Source: Chitinophaga sp. MM2321 (GTDB taxonomy: Bacteria > Bacteroidota > Bacteroidia > Chitinophagales > Chitinophagaceae). From it: a DNA stretch of 64,000 nt. Both the position numbers and the translations under genes were made by a program. The notes under the pieces were generated by a model, which saw only the letters and a program-made list of their open reading frames with translations, made no database searches and was not told where the DNA came from. The stretch covers positions 1,860,001-1,924,000 of the forward strand of contig NZ_OZ035533.1 of assembly GCF_964033635.1 (NCBI RefSeq), read 5' to 3'. This document shows, in pieces, positions 18,203-27,780 of this stretch; the first letter of the stretch is position 1; the number at the start of each line of letters is the position of its first letter.

Positions 18203-21043
18203 ATGATGGGCATAAAAGAGTTAGTAAAACCGGTAGGGATATTATTTTGGCTGAGCGGAAACCTGTGCTTTACAGCACCTGTTTCCGCCCAGGACCAAAG
18301 CAGGGATATAGAAAGTATAAAACTGAAAATTTCCTTTGGGCATACTGCCCCTGCACAAACTGCCAGAACTGTACAATTGATCAGTGCTTCACCGGGTCTT
18401 ACCGTTGCGGTACCAACCGGGAAGGGCATTGAAAAAAATGACCGTGTGGCGGCTACTTCACTGCTTTATTGTGGTGCAGGAGATGTAGATGAACTGATCG
18501 CGGATATACACTGGCCCAGGCCGGTGGCTCCCTTGCGAAAGGTAGCGAAGCATGAAAGTTCCTATGCGGTAAACGGAGAGGCCATGTGGGGCTACCTGAT
18601 GCAGGAAGGTTCGCCGGGACAGGGCGCACGTTTACGGGAAGATCCCTGGAAGCAGCCAGACGCGCCTATCCTCACCGTGCAGTTGAATGCAGCAGGCACA
18701 CAAGGTTTTTCTGTGGGACTGGAACAGTTGTTACGTCATGGCGCTATGTGGTTGCCGGAGCAGGATGTATATATTACCCTCGCCGGTAAACCCATCGGGT
18801 TTAAACAACACCTGGCTTCTTTAAAAGGACAACGTATACTCGATGGCGTTAGAAATGCCCCAGATGCTTCCCTGGAACAGTTTAAAAAATCATGGGAAGA
18901 TTTTGGCAACCCTATCGTATGGAATAAGCCCTGGGAAACTTCCTGGATGGGCACAAAAGGACATCTGACGGTAACTACCGCCACGCACGGTTCCGTTTAT
19001 AAATTCGCGGTTGACCGCTGGGGGAATGTGCGGCCGGACTTTGCCTCACCGCATAAATTCCGGATGGATCTTCTTTGGGAAGGAAGTCAATGGAAGGGAC
19101 AAAAAATTGTGGATGGGTTGCCGGTGCTGATCACCAACCTGGAAAAAAATAAACAGCTGTGTGAAATAGAGCAACTGGCAGCTGCACCGGGCGACCTGCC
19201 CGCTGGTCTTCGCGGGGAGCTTCCTGGGGTGATGTTTACAAAGGTAAGGATCTCCGGAAAAGCAGGCCCCATCAGCTTTGGCCTCCGGCTCAATAATGAA
19301 TTGAAAGAACACGGGATTGCCGTAAAGAAGAATAAAAATAACTGGACGGTAGCCGATCAGCAAACAGGTGATACCTGGTTGATACTGGAAACAGGGAATG
19401 GGTTATCTGTTAAAATAGCTCCACCTGCGCAGGATAAAAACGGGCAACAGGTAGTGCTGACCGTGGAAGCTGAGCTGCCGGAAGGAGCCACCCGGGAATT
19501 CCTGGTGAAGCTGCCTTCACCGGCAGTTGCGCCTGCGGATGCCGCCAGGTTGAATGCACTTGACTTTGCAACTGCAAAGAAAAGTACGGTGAGTTATTGG
19601 GAAAACTGGATCAGCCAGGGCGCTCATTTCCGGGTGCCGGAAGCCGCCGTAAATGACCTGTTCAGGGCTAACCTGTGGCATGCGCTTATTTTACCACGTC
19701 ATACATTGGATAGTCTTGGCCGGCCTCATATGGATCTTCCGTATGCCAATACAGCCTACGGACAAAAAAATGCAGACTGGCCGGTTAATCAATCAGTATA
19801 TGTAGACTACATGATTTATGGTTTGCGGGGATATGAAAAAGTAGCGGAAGATGAAATGGCCGCCATGTTCCAGAGTCAGCAGCAACCAGATGGCCGGATC
19901 GCAGGCTTTGCCAACTGGGGCGTTTATTCTCCGGCGCACTTGTATACCATTGCACAGAATTTCCTCCTTTCCCGCAACCGGGAAGAATTTGAACGGCTGC
20001 TACCCAATTCCCTGAAAACGCTCGACTGGTGCCTTGCCCGGATCGATAGCGCCAATAGAGGAGCCGGTAGTACAGGATTGATTTTAGGACCACTGAACGA
20101 CCTTACACATGCCGAAAGGGAATGGGCATTTACACAGGCTTATTTTGCCGGCGGCCTTGAATTATTTGGGGAGGCATTATCTGCGTATAGGCATCCCCGT
20201 GCGGAAGAAGTGTTGCGGGCAGCCGCCAAAATGAAAAGTGATGTGGTGAAGGAATTTGCCCGCAGCAGTGTAAAATCTCCCATCGTTCAACTGGCAGATG
20301 GTACCTGGATCAATTATGTACCAACAGATGCCATGACACCCCGTCGCATGCTGGATGAATGGTATCCTTCGGATGTTGACTGCGGCCCGTTGCACCTGTC
20401 AAGATTAGGTGTAATAGATCCTGAAAGCTGGTTGACCACCGCTATGCTGCACGATCATGAAGATAACCTGTTTCTGAGTAACCTGGGTGCTGCAAATGAA
20501 CCGATCTATGTGCAACAGGCCACCGCATATTTATTACGCGATGAGCCGAAAGCCGCTATCCGTGCATTCTATAGCCTGATGGCCTGCGGATTCTCCCATG
20601 AACAACTCACACCACTGGAACACCGCTGGGCCTGGGGGCAATACTACGGACCACCAAGTACAGACGGCGCCTGGTTTGAACTATACCGGAAAATGCTCCT
20701 CAATGAATTTGGACTGGATACTTTACTGATAGGACAGGCCATACCAAGGGCATGGTTGGAAAAAGGGAAACAAGTGGAAGTGAAAAATGCACCCACTTAT
20801 TTCGGCCCGGTTTCTTTTACCATGGAAGGACTGACCGCTGAGAATAAATTGAATGCGGTAGTAGAACTGTCCGCGCGCAATCTGCCGAAAGAGCTGTTGA
20901 TCCGGTTCCGGCATCCGCTGAATAAGCCCATCACCGCTGTTATGGTAAATGGTCAACCATGGAAAGATTATGATGTAAAGAAGGAATATATCAGGATCAC
21001 AAAACCTGTTGGTGGAAAATATGTCATCTCGGCAAAATATTAA
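18203..21043 (+). CDS. Secreted (alpha/alpha)6-type glycoside hydrolase-like protein, family not recognised
   Basis: The 946-residue protein has a signal peptide (cleavage near PVSAQ). The first 460 residues look like beta-sandwich domains; the part from about residue 465 resembles a six-hairpin glycosidase (repeated helical pairs, NLWHALILPRHTL, QPDGRIAGFANWG, WYPSDVDCGPLHL, HRWAWGQYYGPPSTDGAWFELYRKMLLNE). I do not recognise a named GH family. A carboxylate pair cannot be assigned with confidence, though E and D residues in LTPLEHRWAWG and STDGAWFELY are candidates. A GTG at 18197 is possible, but the ATG pair at 18203/18206 directly precedes the signal peptide. The gene is directly after SusD, so it likely acts on the imported glycan. 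Confidence 0.82.
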   Translation: MMGIKELVKPVGILFWLSGNLCFTAPVSAQDQSRDIESIKLKISFGHTAPAQTARTVQLISASPGLTVAVPTGKGIEKNDRVAATSLLYCGAGDVDELIADIHWPRPVAPLRKVAKHESSYAVNGEAMWGYLMQEGSPGQGARLREDPWKQPDAPILTVQLNAAGTQGFSVGLEQLLRHGAMWLPEQDVYITLAGKPIGFKQHLASLKGQRILDGVRNAPDASLEQFKKSWEDFGNPIVWNKPWETSWMGTKGHLTVTTATHGSVYKFAVDRWGNVRPDFASPHKFRMDLLWEGSQWKGQKIVDGLPVLITNLEKNKQLCEIEQLAAAPGDLPAGLRGELPGVMFTKVRISGKAGPISFGLRLNNELKEHGIAVKKNKNNWTVADQQTGDTWLILETGNGLSVKIAPPAQDKNGQQVVLTVEAELPEGATREFLVKLPSPAVAPADAARLNALDFATAKKSTVSYWENWISQGAHFRVPEAAVNDLFRANLWHALILPRHTLDSLGRPHMDLPYANTAYGQKNADWPVNQSVYVDYMIYGLRGYEKVAEDEMAAMFQSQQQPDGRIAGFANWGVYSPAHLYTIAQNFLLSRNREEFERLLPNSLKTLDWCLARIDSANRGAGSTGLILGPLNDLTHAEREWAFTQAYFAGGLELFGEALSAYRHPRAEEVLRAAAKMKSDVVKEFARSSVKSPIVQLADGTWINYVPTDAMTPRRMLDEWYPSDVDCGPLHLSRLGVIDPESWLTTAMLHDHEDNLFLSNLGAANEPIYVQQATAYLLRDEPKAAIRAFYSLMACGFSHEQLTPLEHRWAWGQYYGPPSTDGAWFELYRKMLLNEFGLDTLLIGQAIPRAWLEKGKQVEVKNAPTYFGPVSFTMEGLTAENKLNAVVELSARNLPKELLIRFRHPLNKPITAVMVNGQPWKDYDVKKEYIRITKPVGGKYVISAKY

Positions 21044-21088
21044 TGCCGGTAATGACTGCATTCATTTCCGTTAACTTAAAATTATTTT

Positions 21089-22474
21089 ATGTTGAAACGA
21101 ACGTATTTTCTCTTTTTCATGACAATGTTTATCAGCGGCTACGTGTTTGCACAAACAGCCAATGTAAAGATCGGATTTGGAGAAGACCTGGGACCCATGA
21201 AAATGGAACAAATGGCGCTGGGCCAGGGTGGCCTCTCTGAAGAGCCTATGCTGGCCAGCCGGACAACAGAAATAAAAGCACTGCACCCCGCCATTATCCG
21301 GCTGTTTGTAAGTGAATATTATGATGTAATTCCTGCACGGGGAAAATATCATTTCAATACACTCGACAGCATGGTATCCAATATCCTGGCAACGGGCGCT
21401 AAACCATTCATGAGTTTTTGCCTGAAACCAAAATTGTTTTTTCCTGTAATAGACCAGGATGTAGTGGAACCAAATGATTATAAAAAATGGGAGCAGTTCG
21501 TGTATGATGTGGTGAAACATTTTAAAGATAAAGGTACAGGCATCACTTACTGGGAAATCGGCAACGAAGTAGATCTGGGTGAAGATGGTGGAACGCCTTA
21601 CCGCTTCAAACCGGAAAGCTATGTGCGTTATTATAAACACACCACTGCTGCTATTTTACGCGCCGACCCAAATGCAAAAGTAGGAGGTCCGGCTGTGGCG
21701 TGGTACAAATCGCCTATTCTGCCGGAGCTGGTACATGCCTGTGCTGCGGAGAAATTGCCCCTGCATTTTATCTCCTGGCATCATTATAATAACAGTCCTA
21801 CCGTGATCCGTGGTCAGATTGATTATATAAAAGACCTGCTCAGTAAATATCCGGATCTGCATCCGGAAACTATTATGAACGAGTGGAACGTGGATCTCTT
21901 CAATCCACCACTGGATCCCCGTTACCAACCTTGTTATGTGGCGGAAACCATCTGGCAGATGAAGGACGCGGGGCTTGACTGGTCCTGTTATTATCAGATC
22001 CGGGACTGGTATGTTTCTTATGAAACTTTTGAAAAAGTATTCTCGCCACACGGTGCTGCATTTATGACGCGGTGGTGGAACAGGCAGGCGCAATTCAGTG
22101 GTTTGATTGATTATCAGAATCAGATCCGTCCGGCGTATTATGCTTTTAAATTGCTTTCCAGGATGGCGGGTAATAAATTAAAAGTAAGCTCCTCGCACGA
22201 TAAAGTGCATGGTTTTGCTACGCACGACAAGAAACTCGACATGCATAATATGATGCTGTGGAATTTTTCAGATCAACCGGTAACGGTAAAACTGAACCTG
22301 GAAGATCTGCCAAAAGATATGCGGGTACGTCATATCATCCTGGATGCGACCGGCGCGGGGAATGACGAAAATCAGCGGCTGCGCCCTGAACCGTTTGTAA
22401 AGTTTCAGAAAGGAAATCACGAGGCCACAGTGACGTTAGAGCCATGGGCAGTTCACTATTGGTCGCTTGAATAA
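21089..22474 (+). CDS. GH39-like clan GH-A glycosidase, secreted
   Basis: The 461-residue protein has a signal peptide (MLKRTYFLFFMTMFISGYVFA-Q) and a TIM-barrel with the clan GH-A pair: acid/base E160 in YWEIGNEVD and nucleophile E265 in IMNEWNVD. The ETFEKVFSPHGAAFMTRWWN stretch and the short C-terminal beta domain (about 370-461) fit GH39 beta-xylosidase or related arabinosidase/glycosidase families. It would release a monosaccharide in the periplasm, feeding the oxidative genes downstream. GH39 is the nearest match I can name, but GH30- or GH51-like assignment remains possible. Confidence 0.82.
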   Translation: MLKRTYFLFFMTMFISGYVFAQTANVKIGFGEDLGPMKMEQMALGQGGLSEEPMLASRTTEIKALHPAIIRLFVSEYYDVIPARGKYHFNTLDSMVSNILATGAKPFMSFCLKPKLFFPVIDQDVVEPNDYKKWEQFVYDVVKHFKDKGTGITYWEIGNEVDLGEDGGTPYRFKPESYVRYYKHTTAAILRADPNAKVGGPAVAWYKSPILPELVHACAAEKLPLHFISWHHYNNSPTVIRGQIDYIKDLLSKYPDLHPETIMNEWNVDLFNPPLDPRYQPCYVAETIWQMKDAGLDWSCYYQIRDWYVSYETFEKVFSPHGAAFMTRWWNRQAQFSGLIDYQNQIRPAYYAFKLLSRMAGNKLKVSSSHDKVHGFATHDKKLDMHNMMLWNFSDQPVTVKLNLEDLPKDMRVRHIILDATGAGNDENQRLRPEPFVKFQKGNHEATVTLEPWAVHYWSLE

Positions 22475-22517
22475 GTGAAACCGGAACCGTACTTTGTATA
22501 TATAGATTGATGGAGCT

Positions 22518-23381
22518 ATGATTGTAGATATTCACACACATTTTTTCAGGCCCGGAAAAGATTTCGGGCCACGGTTACAGGCAGATATGCAACGTTGCGG
22601 TGTTGATCCTGCTGTATGGGGAGAGATTGGTAAAAAACACCTGGAAACAACGCAGGAAGCTGATGTGGCAGTGGTTTTCGGCTTGCAGGCTGCTGCAACC
22701 GATTGGAACATTCCCAATGAAGTGGTAGCTGCGCATGTAGCACAGGCGCCGGGACGTTTATTGTTTTTCGCTGCTATAGATCCTGCCAGTCCGGGGTTTA
22801 TGGAAGAACTGGAACGGTGTCACCAGGTATCTGGTGCGGTAGGTGTTAAACTCGCACCGCTATACCAGAACATCCACCCCGGTGATCCCCGTTGTTATGA
22901 AATTTACCGCTACTGCGTGAAGCACCATTTGCCGGTACTTTTTCATGCCGGTACATCCTTTGTTGGCGGTACGCCGCTGGACTATTCACGCCCGGTTCAT
23001 TTTGATGCGGTAGCGGTGGACTTTCCGGAGCTGCGTATGGTACTGGCACACCTGGGTCATCCCTGGGAAGGTGAAACAATCGCGGTGATCCGCAGGCATG
23101 CAAATGTATATGCAGACTTGTCTGCTTTATATTACCGGCCATGGCAGTTTTATAATTCCATGCGTTTACTGGTGGAATACCGCGCGCACGAAAAAGTATT
23201 GTTCGGCTCTGATTTTCCTTTTGCGACTACCGGCGATTCGTTGCGGGGTGTACGCGGACTGAATGATGTACTGGCAAACAGCGGTTTACCAGCCATTCCG
23301 GCGGAAGTGACAGAAGGTATTATTCACCGCGACACCTTAAAACTGCTTGGTTTACCCAATCCAACTTTGCTAACCCTATGA
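22518..23381 (+). CDS. Amidohydrolase-2 family protein, possible sugar lactonase
   Basis: The 287-residue protein has the amidohydrolase TIM-barrel pattern: D4-I-H6-T-H8 at the start, a histidine in LPVLFHAG, a histidine pair in VLAHLGHPW, and the terminal metal aspartate in VLFGSDFPF. No signal peptide, so it is cytosolic. Members of this family include lactonases of sugar acids (rhamnono-, fucono- and galactaro-lactonases) and decarboxylases. The four-base overlap with the alcohol dehydrogenase gene suggests translational coupling and favours a lactonase acting on the dehydrogenase product. That function is inference. Confidence 0.8.
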   Translation: MIVDIHTHFFRPGKDFGPRLQADMQRCGVDPAVWGEIGKKHLETTQEADVAVVFGLQAAATDWNIPNEVVAAHVAQAPGRLLFFAAIDPASPGFMEELERCHQVSGAVGVKLAPLYQNIHPGDPRCYEIYRYCVKHHLPVLFHAGTSFVGGTPLDYSRPVHFDAVAVDFPELRMVLAHLGHPWEGETIAVIRRHANVYADLSALYYRPWQFYNSMRLLVEYRAHEKVLFGSDFPFATTGDSLRGVRGLNDVLANSGLPAIPAEVTEGIIHRDTLKLLGLPNPTLLTL

Positions 23382-24370
23382 CGAACCTTCCGGCATTTAT
23401 GCAGGCATTACAAATGCGTGGTCTTAACCAGTTGGTAAAGACGGTCGTATCTGTGCCTTCACCCAAAGCAGATGAAGTGCTTATCCGCACTACCGCCACT
23501 ACTATCTGTACCTCCGACCTGCATGACCTTGCGCGTAATCCGTTTGGCATTGCATTGCCGCGGGTACTGGGCCATGAAGGCGCTGGTGTGATCGTTCAAT
23601 GCGGAAGGGACGTAAATCATTTACTACCCGGAACACGCGTGGCTGCACATCCTGTGGTGCCTTGCGGTACCTGTGTGGAATGCAGTCGCGGCTACCGTCA
23701 CCTTTGTGCTGAGATGGGGCATCTTGGTTATGACAGGGATGGTACGTTTGCTGAGTACTTCGTTCAACGGGCAGACCGGGTAATTGCATTACCTGGTAAT
23801 ATACCGGCTTCCCTGGGCGCATTACTGGAACCGGTAGCGGTGTGTTTACAAGCCGTTGCCCGCGCCGGCGATATCAGGGGACGTACCGTACTTGTTGCCG
23901 GTGATGGACCTTTTGGAAATATTATTGCGCGGCTGGCAAAACGGGCCGGCGCAGATCGTGTATTCGTTACCGGTAGAGAACCATTCAGGATGCAAATGAT
24001 CCCCGGTGTGGAAATACCGGCTTCAGATCCGGTAAGAACTGTAGATGTGGCGATACTCGCCGTGAGTGCACCGGATGCCTTGCAAACCTGCCTGGCGGCG
24101 CTTCGCCCGAGAGGCAGGCTGGTGGTATTCAGTGCCATCAAAGACCCTGTACCGCTCGACTTGTTTTCATTACATATCAGAGAACTGGAAATTGTAGGCG
24201 CCTGTAATGATGAGGAACGGATGGAGGAATCATTACAATGCCTGGGCGACCCTGCATTGAACCTGGCAGAAATCATCACCCATCACATTCCGTTCGAAAA
24301 CTGGGAAGACGCATTTTCACTGGCCCGGGACGGGCACAATAAAGCATTAAAAGTGGCTATTACTTTTTAG
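23378..24370 (+). CDS. Zinc-dependent MDR alcohol/sugar dehydrogenase
   Basis: The 330-residue protein is a medium-chain dehydrogenase. It has a catalytic cysteine in TTICTSDLHDL, GHEGAG, the four-cysteine structural zinc lobe (PCGTCVECSRGYRHLC), and a Rossmann motif VAGDGPFGNI. It oxidises a hydroxyl or sugar hemiacetal with NAD(P) in the cytosol. The start ATG overlaps the amidohydrolase stop by four bases. In context, oxidation of an imported aldose to its lactone, or of a polyol to a ketose, is plausible; the sequence does not decide the substrate. Confidence 0.9.
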   Translation: MTNLPAFMQALQMRGLNQLVKTVVSVPSPKADEVLIRTTATTICTSDLHDLARNPFGIALPRVLGHEGAGVIVQCGRDVNHLLPGTRVAAHPVVPCGTCVECSRGYRHLCAEMGHLGYDRDGTFAEYFVQRADRVIALPGNIPASLGALLEPVAVCLQAVARAGDIRGRTVLVAGDGPFGNIIARLAKRAGADRVFVTGREPFRMQMIPGVEIPASDPVRTVDVAILAVSAPDALQTCLAALRPRGRLVVFSAIKDPVPLDLFSLHIRELEIVGACNDEERMEESLQCLGDPALNLAEIITHHIPFENWEDAFSLARDGHNKALKVAITF

Positions 24371-24402
24371 CAATAATTGGTTTTGACTTATTAACTGATT
24401 CC

Positions 24403-25554
24403 ATGAAAATTACAAACGTAGAAGCATTTATTCTTGAATCGCCTTTTGATATAAAGCCGCCGGAAGGCAGTGATGAAGCGAGGGGCGTAAAACATTGCCT
24501 GCTGCTGAAGGTAAGCACAGATGAAGGGATCACAGGATGGTCTGATGTGGAAACATCCCCGCATGTGGGAGAAGCCGTGGTGAATGCACCTGTAAGCGGT
24601 TCCGGGGTATTTGAGGGATTAAAGGCATTGGTCATTGGTGAAGATCCTTTTGATGTAGAACGGTTATGGGATAAAATTTATCGCGGTACGATTTATTTCG
24701 GAAGAAGAGGGGTGGCCATGCAGGTGTTGTCCGGATTTGATATTGCCTGTCATGATATCATCGGCAAAGCCATTGGTCGTCCGGTGCATAAAATATTGGG
24801 CGGCGCACGGAGAGATAAGGTACGTGCTTATGCATCCACACTTTTTCGTCCTACTACCGATGCGATGAAGCAGGCATGTGAGTTCTATATGCAGCGCGGC
24901 TTCACCGCCGTAAAATTCGGATGGGGTGTTTTCGGACAGGACCTGAAACTGGATATTAAACTGGTAGCGGCGGCGAGGGAAACACTGGGACCTGATATTG
25001 AACTGATGATTGATCCGGGATGGATGGTGAACAGGAGTGCCTATGATGCTATTGCATTATGCCGCGCACTGGAACCGTACAATATATACTGGCTGGAAGA
25101 TTTTCTGCATCCTGAAAATTATGATGGTTATGGAAAAGTAAAAGCCGCCGGCGTTAAAACACGCCTTGCCGCGGGTGAGCAGGAAGCAACCGGGTGGGGA
25201 TTCCGTGAGTTGATCCAACGTGGAGGAATCGACGTGGTACAACCGGATCTTTCCCGCTGCGGGGGCTTCACCCAGGCAAGGAAAATTATGTGGGAAGCAG
25301 AACACGCCGGCGCAGATGTATGCCCGCATGCCTGGCTCACGGATCTGCTCACAGCAGCCAGTCTTCATGTGAATGCAGTGTTGCCAAGGTCCTTATTCCT
25401 GGAATACAATGTGAGTGACAATCCCATGTTGCGGGAAGTGATCAGAAATCCTGTACAGATGGATGCGGAAGGATATATTGCTGTTCCCCAGGGGAATGGT
25501 CTGGGTATCGAAATAAACGAAAATGCTGTGAAGCGTTTTTGTGTCAACTTATAA
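24403..25554 (+). CDS. Mandelate racemase/enolase-superfamily sugar-acid dehydratase
   Basis: The 383-residue protein has the enolase-superfamily capping domain and barrel, with metal ligands D204 (LMIDPGW), E232 (WLEDF) and E259 (AAGEQE). Catalytic residues fit the mandelate racemase subgroup: K171 in AVKFGWG and a late histidine H309 in CPHAWLTD, preceded by VVQPDLSRCGG. Most such enzymes dehydrate aldonates or uronates to 2-keto-3-deoxy acids. The alcohol dehydrogenase and amidohydrolase directly upstream support an acid-sugar dehydratase (rhamnonate-, fuconate- or pentonate-like). The precise acid is unknown. Confidence 0.88.
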   Translation: MKITNVEAFILESPFDIKPPEGSDEARGVKHCLLLKVSTDEGITGWSDVETSPHVGEAVVNAPVSGSGVFEGLKALVIGEDPFDVERLWDKIYRGTIYFGRRGVAMQVLSGFDIACHDIIGKAIGRPVHKILGGARRDKVRAYASTLFRPTTDAMKQACEFYMQRGFTAVKFGWGVFGQDLKLDIKLVAAARETLGPDIELMIDPGWMVNRSAYDAIALCRALEPYNIYWLEDFLHPENYDGYGKVKAAGVKTRLAAGEQEATGWGFRELIQRGGIDVVQPDLSRCGGFTQARKIMWEAEHAGADVCPHAWLTDLLTAASLHVNAVLPRSLFLEYNVSDNPMLREVIRNPVQMDAEGYIAVPQGNGLGIEINENAVKRFCVNL

Positions 25555-25564
25555 ATACACTGGA

Positions 25565-26320
25565 ATGCAAACAATTCTTGCACATCATTTATCGCCTCCG
25601 GAAGCAGCGTTGTGGTGGCTCGGCCAGGCTGGCTATGTGATCCGGGCATCCGGATTGATGGTTGTCATCGATCCTTATCTTTCTGATGCAGCAGGCGCAG
25701 GGTCGCCGGAATTTTCCCGGCAGTATCCACCGCCTGTCAATGCTGCGGAGTTGCGTGCCGATATTTATATCATCACACATGATCACCTGGATCACCTCGA
25801 TCCGGACACGCTTTCTGCATACCGGCATAAAGAAGATACCTGGTTTGTGGCGCCGGTATTGGCGGCTAAAAAACTGGTGGCGACAGGCATTCCGGCAACA
25901 CGCATTGTAACACTGCATGCAGGTGAAACCTGGCAGTATAACGGCATTGAAATAACCGGTGTTTTTGCATTGCCCACAGGCATTGATGTATTGGACACTA
26001 CGGGATACCTGGTAAAATTTGCCAACGGCAGAAGTATTTATCATACCAGTGATACGCAGTTCCATCCGATTGTACTGGCTGCCGCACCCAAAGAACCGGA
26101 AGTAATGCTGGTGCCTATCAATGGTAAGTGGGGCAACCCCGGACCGGAACAGGCAGCAGCATTTGCGCTGGCAGTACAACCGACTTACGTAATGCCTAAC
26201 CATTATGACCTCATGGCATTAAATGCAGAGAATCCTGCTTCTTTTAAATGGTTCTGTGATAACAACGGACTGGTTAACCGCTGCATCATACCGGAACGAA
26301 TGCAACCTTTTGTCTGGTAA
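25565..26320 (+). CDS. UlaG-like metallo-beta-lactamase-fold hydrolase
   Basis: The 251-residue protein carries the metallo-hydrolase motif THDHLDHLD (H72, H74, D76, H77) and the opening WWLGQAGYVIRASGLMVVIDPYL typical of UlaG-like proteins, the family of L-ascorbate-6-phosphate lactonase. Later histidines occur in YHTSDTQFHP and MPNHYD. It is cytosolic. A GTG at 25541 would overlap the dehydratase gene by 14 bp; the ATG at 25565 starts at the conserved region and is preferred. A second lactone- or ester-cleaving step in the same operon is the likely role. Confidence 0.83.
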   Translation: MQTILAHHLSPPEAALWWLGQAGYVIRASGLMVVIDPYLSDAAGAGSPEFSRQYPPPVNAAELRADIYIITHDHLDHLDPDTLSAYRHKEDTWFVAPVLAAKKLVATGIPATRIVTLHAGETWQYNGIEITGVFALPTGIDVLDTTGYLVKFANGRSIYHTSDTQFHPIVLAAAPKEPEVMLVPINGKWGNPGPEQAAAFALAVQPTYVMPNHYDLMALNAENPASFKWFCDNNGLVNRCIIPERMQPFVW

Positions 26321-26380
26321 TCCCGATGACAAATGGTATTTCTACAAAAAACATAATTAATTGAAAAAAAATATTTCACT

Positions 26381-27061
26381 ATGGAATCAAGAACTAAATT
26401 AATGACAGACGACGAAAAGTTTAAGTGGATAAAAGAGAAGCTGTATGTACCCATTGTTTGCGATGTACTGGATATCCTGGGTTACAGGCATCAGGCCATG
26501 CACCAGCGATTAAGACCGCTCGATACAAAGAACAGTATCATGGTTGGAAGAGCAAGAACACTGCGTTGGATGGAAACAGATTATATTGAAGATGATCCGT
26601 ATTCACTGGAGATAGAGGCGGTGGATTCCCTGAGAAAAGGAGATGTTGTTGTTCATTCTACCGATTTCGCCGGCAGCAATGCGCCCTGGGGCGAGTTGAT
26701 GAGCACTATTGCTAAACGCAACGGAGCGGTAGGTTGTATCTGCGACAGTATGATCCGCGATTGCCGCAAGATCATAGAAATGGAGTTTCCGGTATTTCAT
26801 GGCGGCATCCGTCCGCTGGACAGTCTGGGCCGCGGACGTGTGATGGCCTATGATGTACCTGTACGATGCGGCGACGTAGTGGTAAATCCCGGTGAACTGA
26901 TCTTTACTGATTTTGATGGCATCGTGGCTATTCCCCGCGAAGTGGAAGACAAAGTGCTGGAGATGGCCTATGAAAAAGTGTTTAAAGAAGATCAATCAAG
27001 AATAGACCTGTTGAACGGGGATTCATTAAGAACAGTATATGACCGCTACGGTGTACTTTAA
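26381..27061 (+). CDS. RraA/HMG-aldolase-like protein
   Basis: The 226-residue protein belongs to the RraA-like fold: WGELMSTIAKRNG (G104-E105-L), then a CDSMIRD segment with R126-D127, which aligns with the conserved Arg-Asp that binds oxoacid and metal in 4-hydroxy-4-methyl-2-oxoglutarate aldolases. The usual DG before the loop is DS here. Such proteins cleave 4-hydroxy-2-oxo acids to pyruvate plus an aldehyde or oxoacid. Following a dehydratase that makes 2-keto-3-deoxy acids, a retro-aldol role is attractive. RNase E inhibition, the original RraA role, is unlikely in Bacteroidota. Confidence 0.85.
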   Translation: MESRTKLMTDDEKFKWIKEKLYVPIVCDVLDILGYRHQAMHQRLRPLDTKNSIMVGRARTLRWMETDYIEDDPYSLEIEAVDSLRKGDVVVHSTDFAGSNAPWGELMSTIAKRNGAVGCICDSMIRDCRKIIEMEFPVFHGGIRPLDSLGRGRVMAYDVPVRCGDVVVNPGELIFTDFDGIVAIPREVEDKVLEMAYEKVFKEDQSRIDLLNGDSLRTVYDRYGVL

Positions 27062-27072
27062 TCAGTTTTATT

Positions 27073-27780
27073 ATGAATATTCTTTGTGTAGTTGCGCACC
27101 CTGATGATATCGAAATACTTTGTGCGGGTACCCTTATCCGTTATGCCCGGCAAGGGCACACCGTTACCATGGCCGTTTTTACCAATGGTAATATGGGCGA
27201 TGCTGTTATAGAGCCGGAAAAACTGGCGCTGATACGCGAACAGGAAACCCGTGCAGCCGCCGCCATTATTGGCGCAAAAGTGATCTGGTGTGACGTGATG
27301 GACGAACATGTTTTTCCTGATCCGGAACAAAGAAGGAAGATGATCGATGTGTTGAGGGAAGCAGATCCGGATGTGATCTTTACGCATTCTCCGAATGACT
27401 ATCATCCTGATCACCGCTATGTGGGACAACTGGTTTTTGATGCCTATTTTCAGAAAGGGCTGCCGCATATACCGGGACAATCTTTTCCTGCCTGCCGTTT
27501 TGGTCAGTCACAGTTATACTACATGGACAATCTGGGAGGTATTGGTTTTCTGCCAACGGAGTATGTTGACATCAGTGATGTATTTGACATAAAAAAAGCG
27601 ATGCTTGCCTGTCATAAAAGCCAGTTTGAAGCCATGAAAACATTGGCCGATACAGACTTGTTGGACATGATTGAAGTACAGGCGCGCTTCCGGGGACTCG
27701 CCGCCGGATGCAGGTATGCAGAAGGTTTTACGAGACTGGATGCATTTCAACGCGGACTCACCAGCAGGATCTTGCCATGA
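27073..27780 (+). CDS. PIG-L family deacetylase
   Basis: The 235-residue protein opens with the zinc motif AHPDDIE (H9, D12) and has the second ligand cluster SPNDYHPDHRYVG, both diagnostic of LmbE/PIG-L N-acetylglucosamine deacetylases. There is no signal peptide, so it acts in the cytosol on a small imported molecule. It is 11 bp after the RraA gene and its stop overlaps the next start by four bases (ATGA). Its presence suggests that the degraded sugar is N-acetylated or acylated, or that it handles another amide. Confidence 0.88.
   Translation: MNILCVVAHPDDIEILCAGTLIRYARQGHTVTMAVFTNGNMGDAVIEPEKLALIREQETRAAAAIIGAKVIWCDVMDEHVFPDPEQRRKMIDVLREADPDVIFTHSPNDYHPDHRYVGQLVFDAYFQKGLPHIPGQSFPACRFGQSQLYYMDNLGGIGFLPTEYVDISDVFDIKKAMLACHKSQFEAMKTLADTDLLDMIEVQARFRGLAAGCRYAEGFTRLDAFQRGLTSRILP

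Noticed and set aside
25589..26203. Minus-strand frame of 204 codons inside the UlaG-like gene
   Set aside because: It is opposite a gene with an intact zinc motif; rich in Cys and Arg as expected of an antisense frame.
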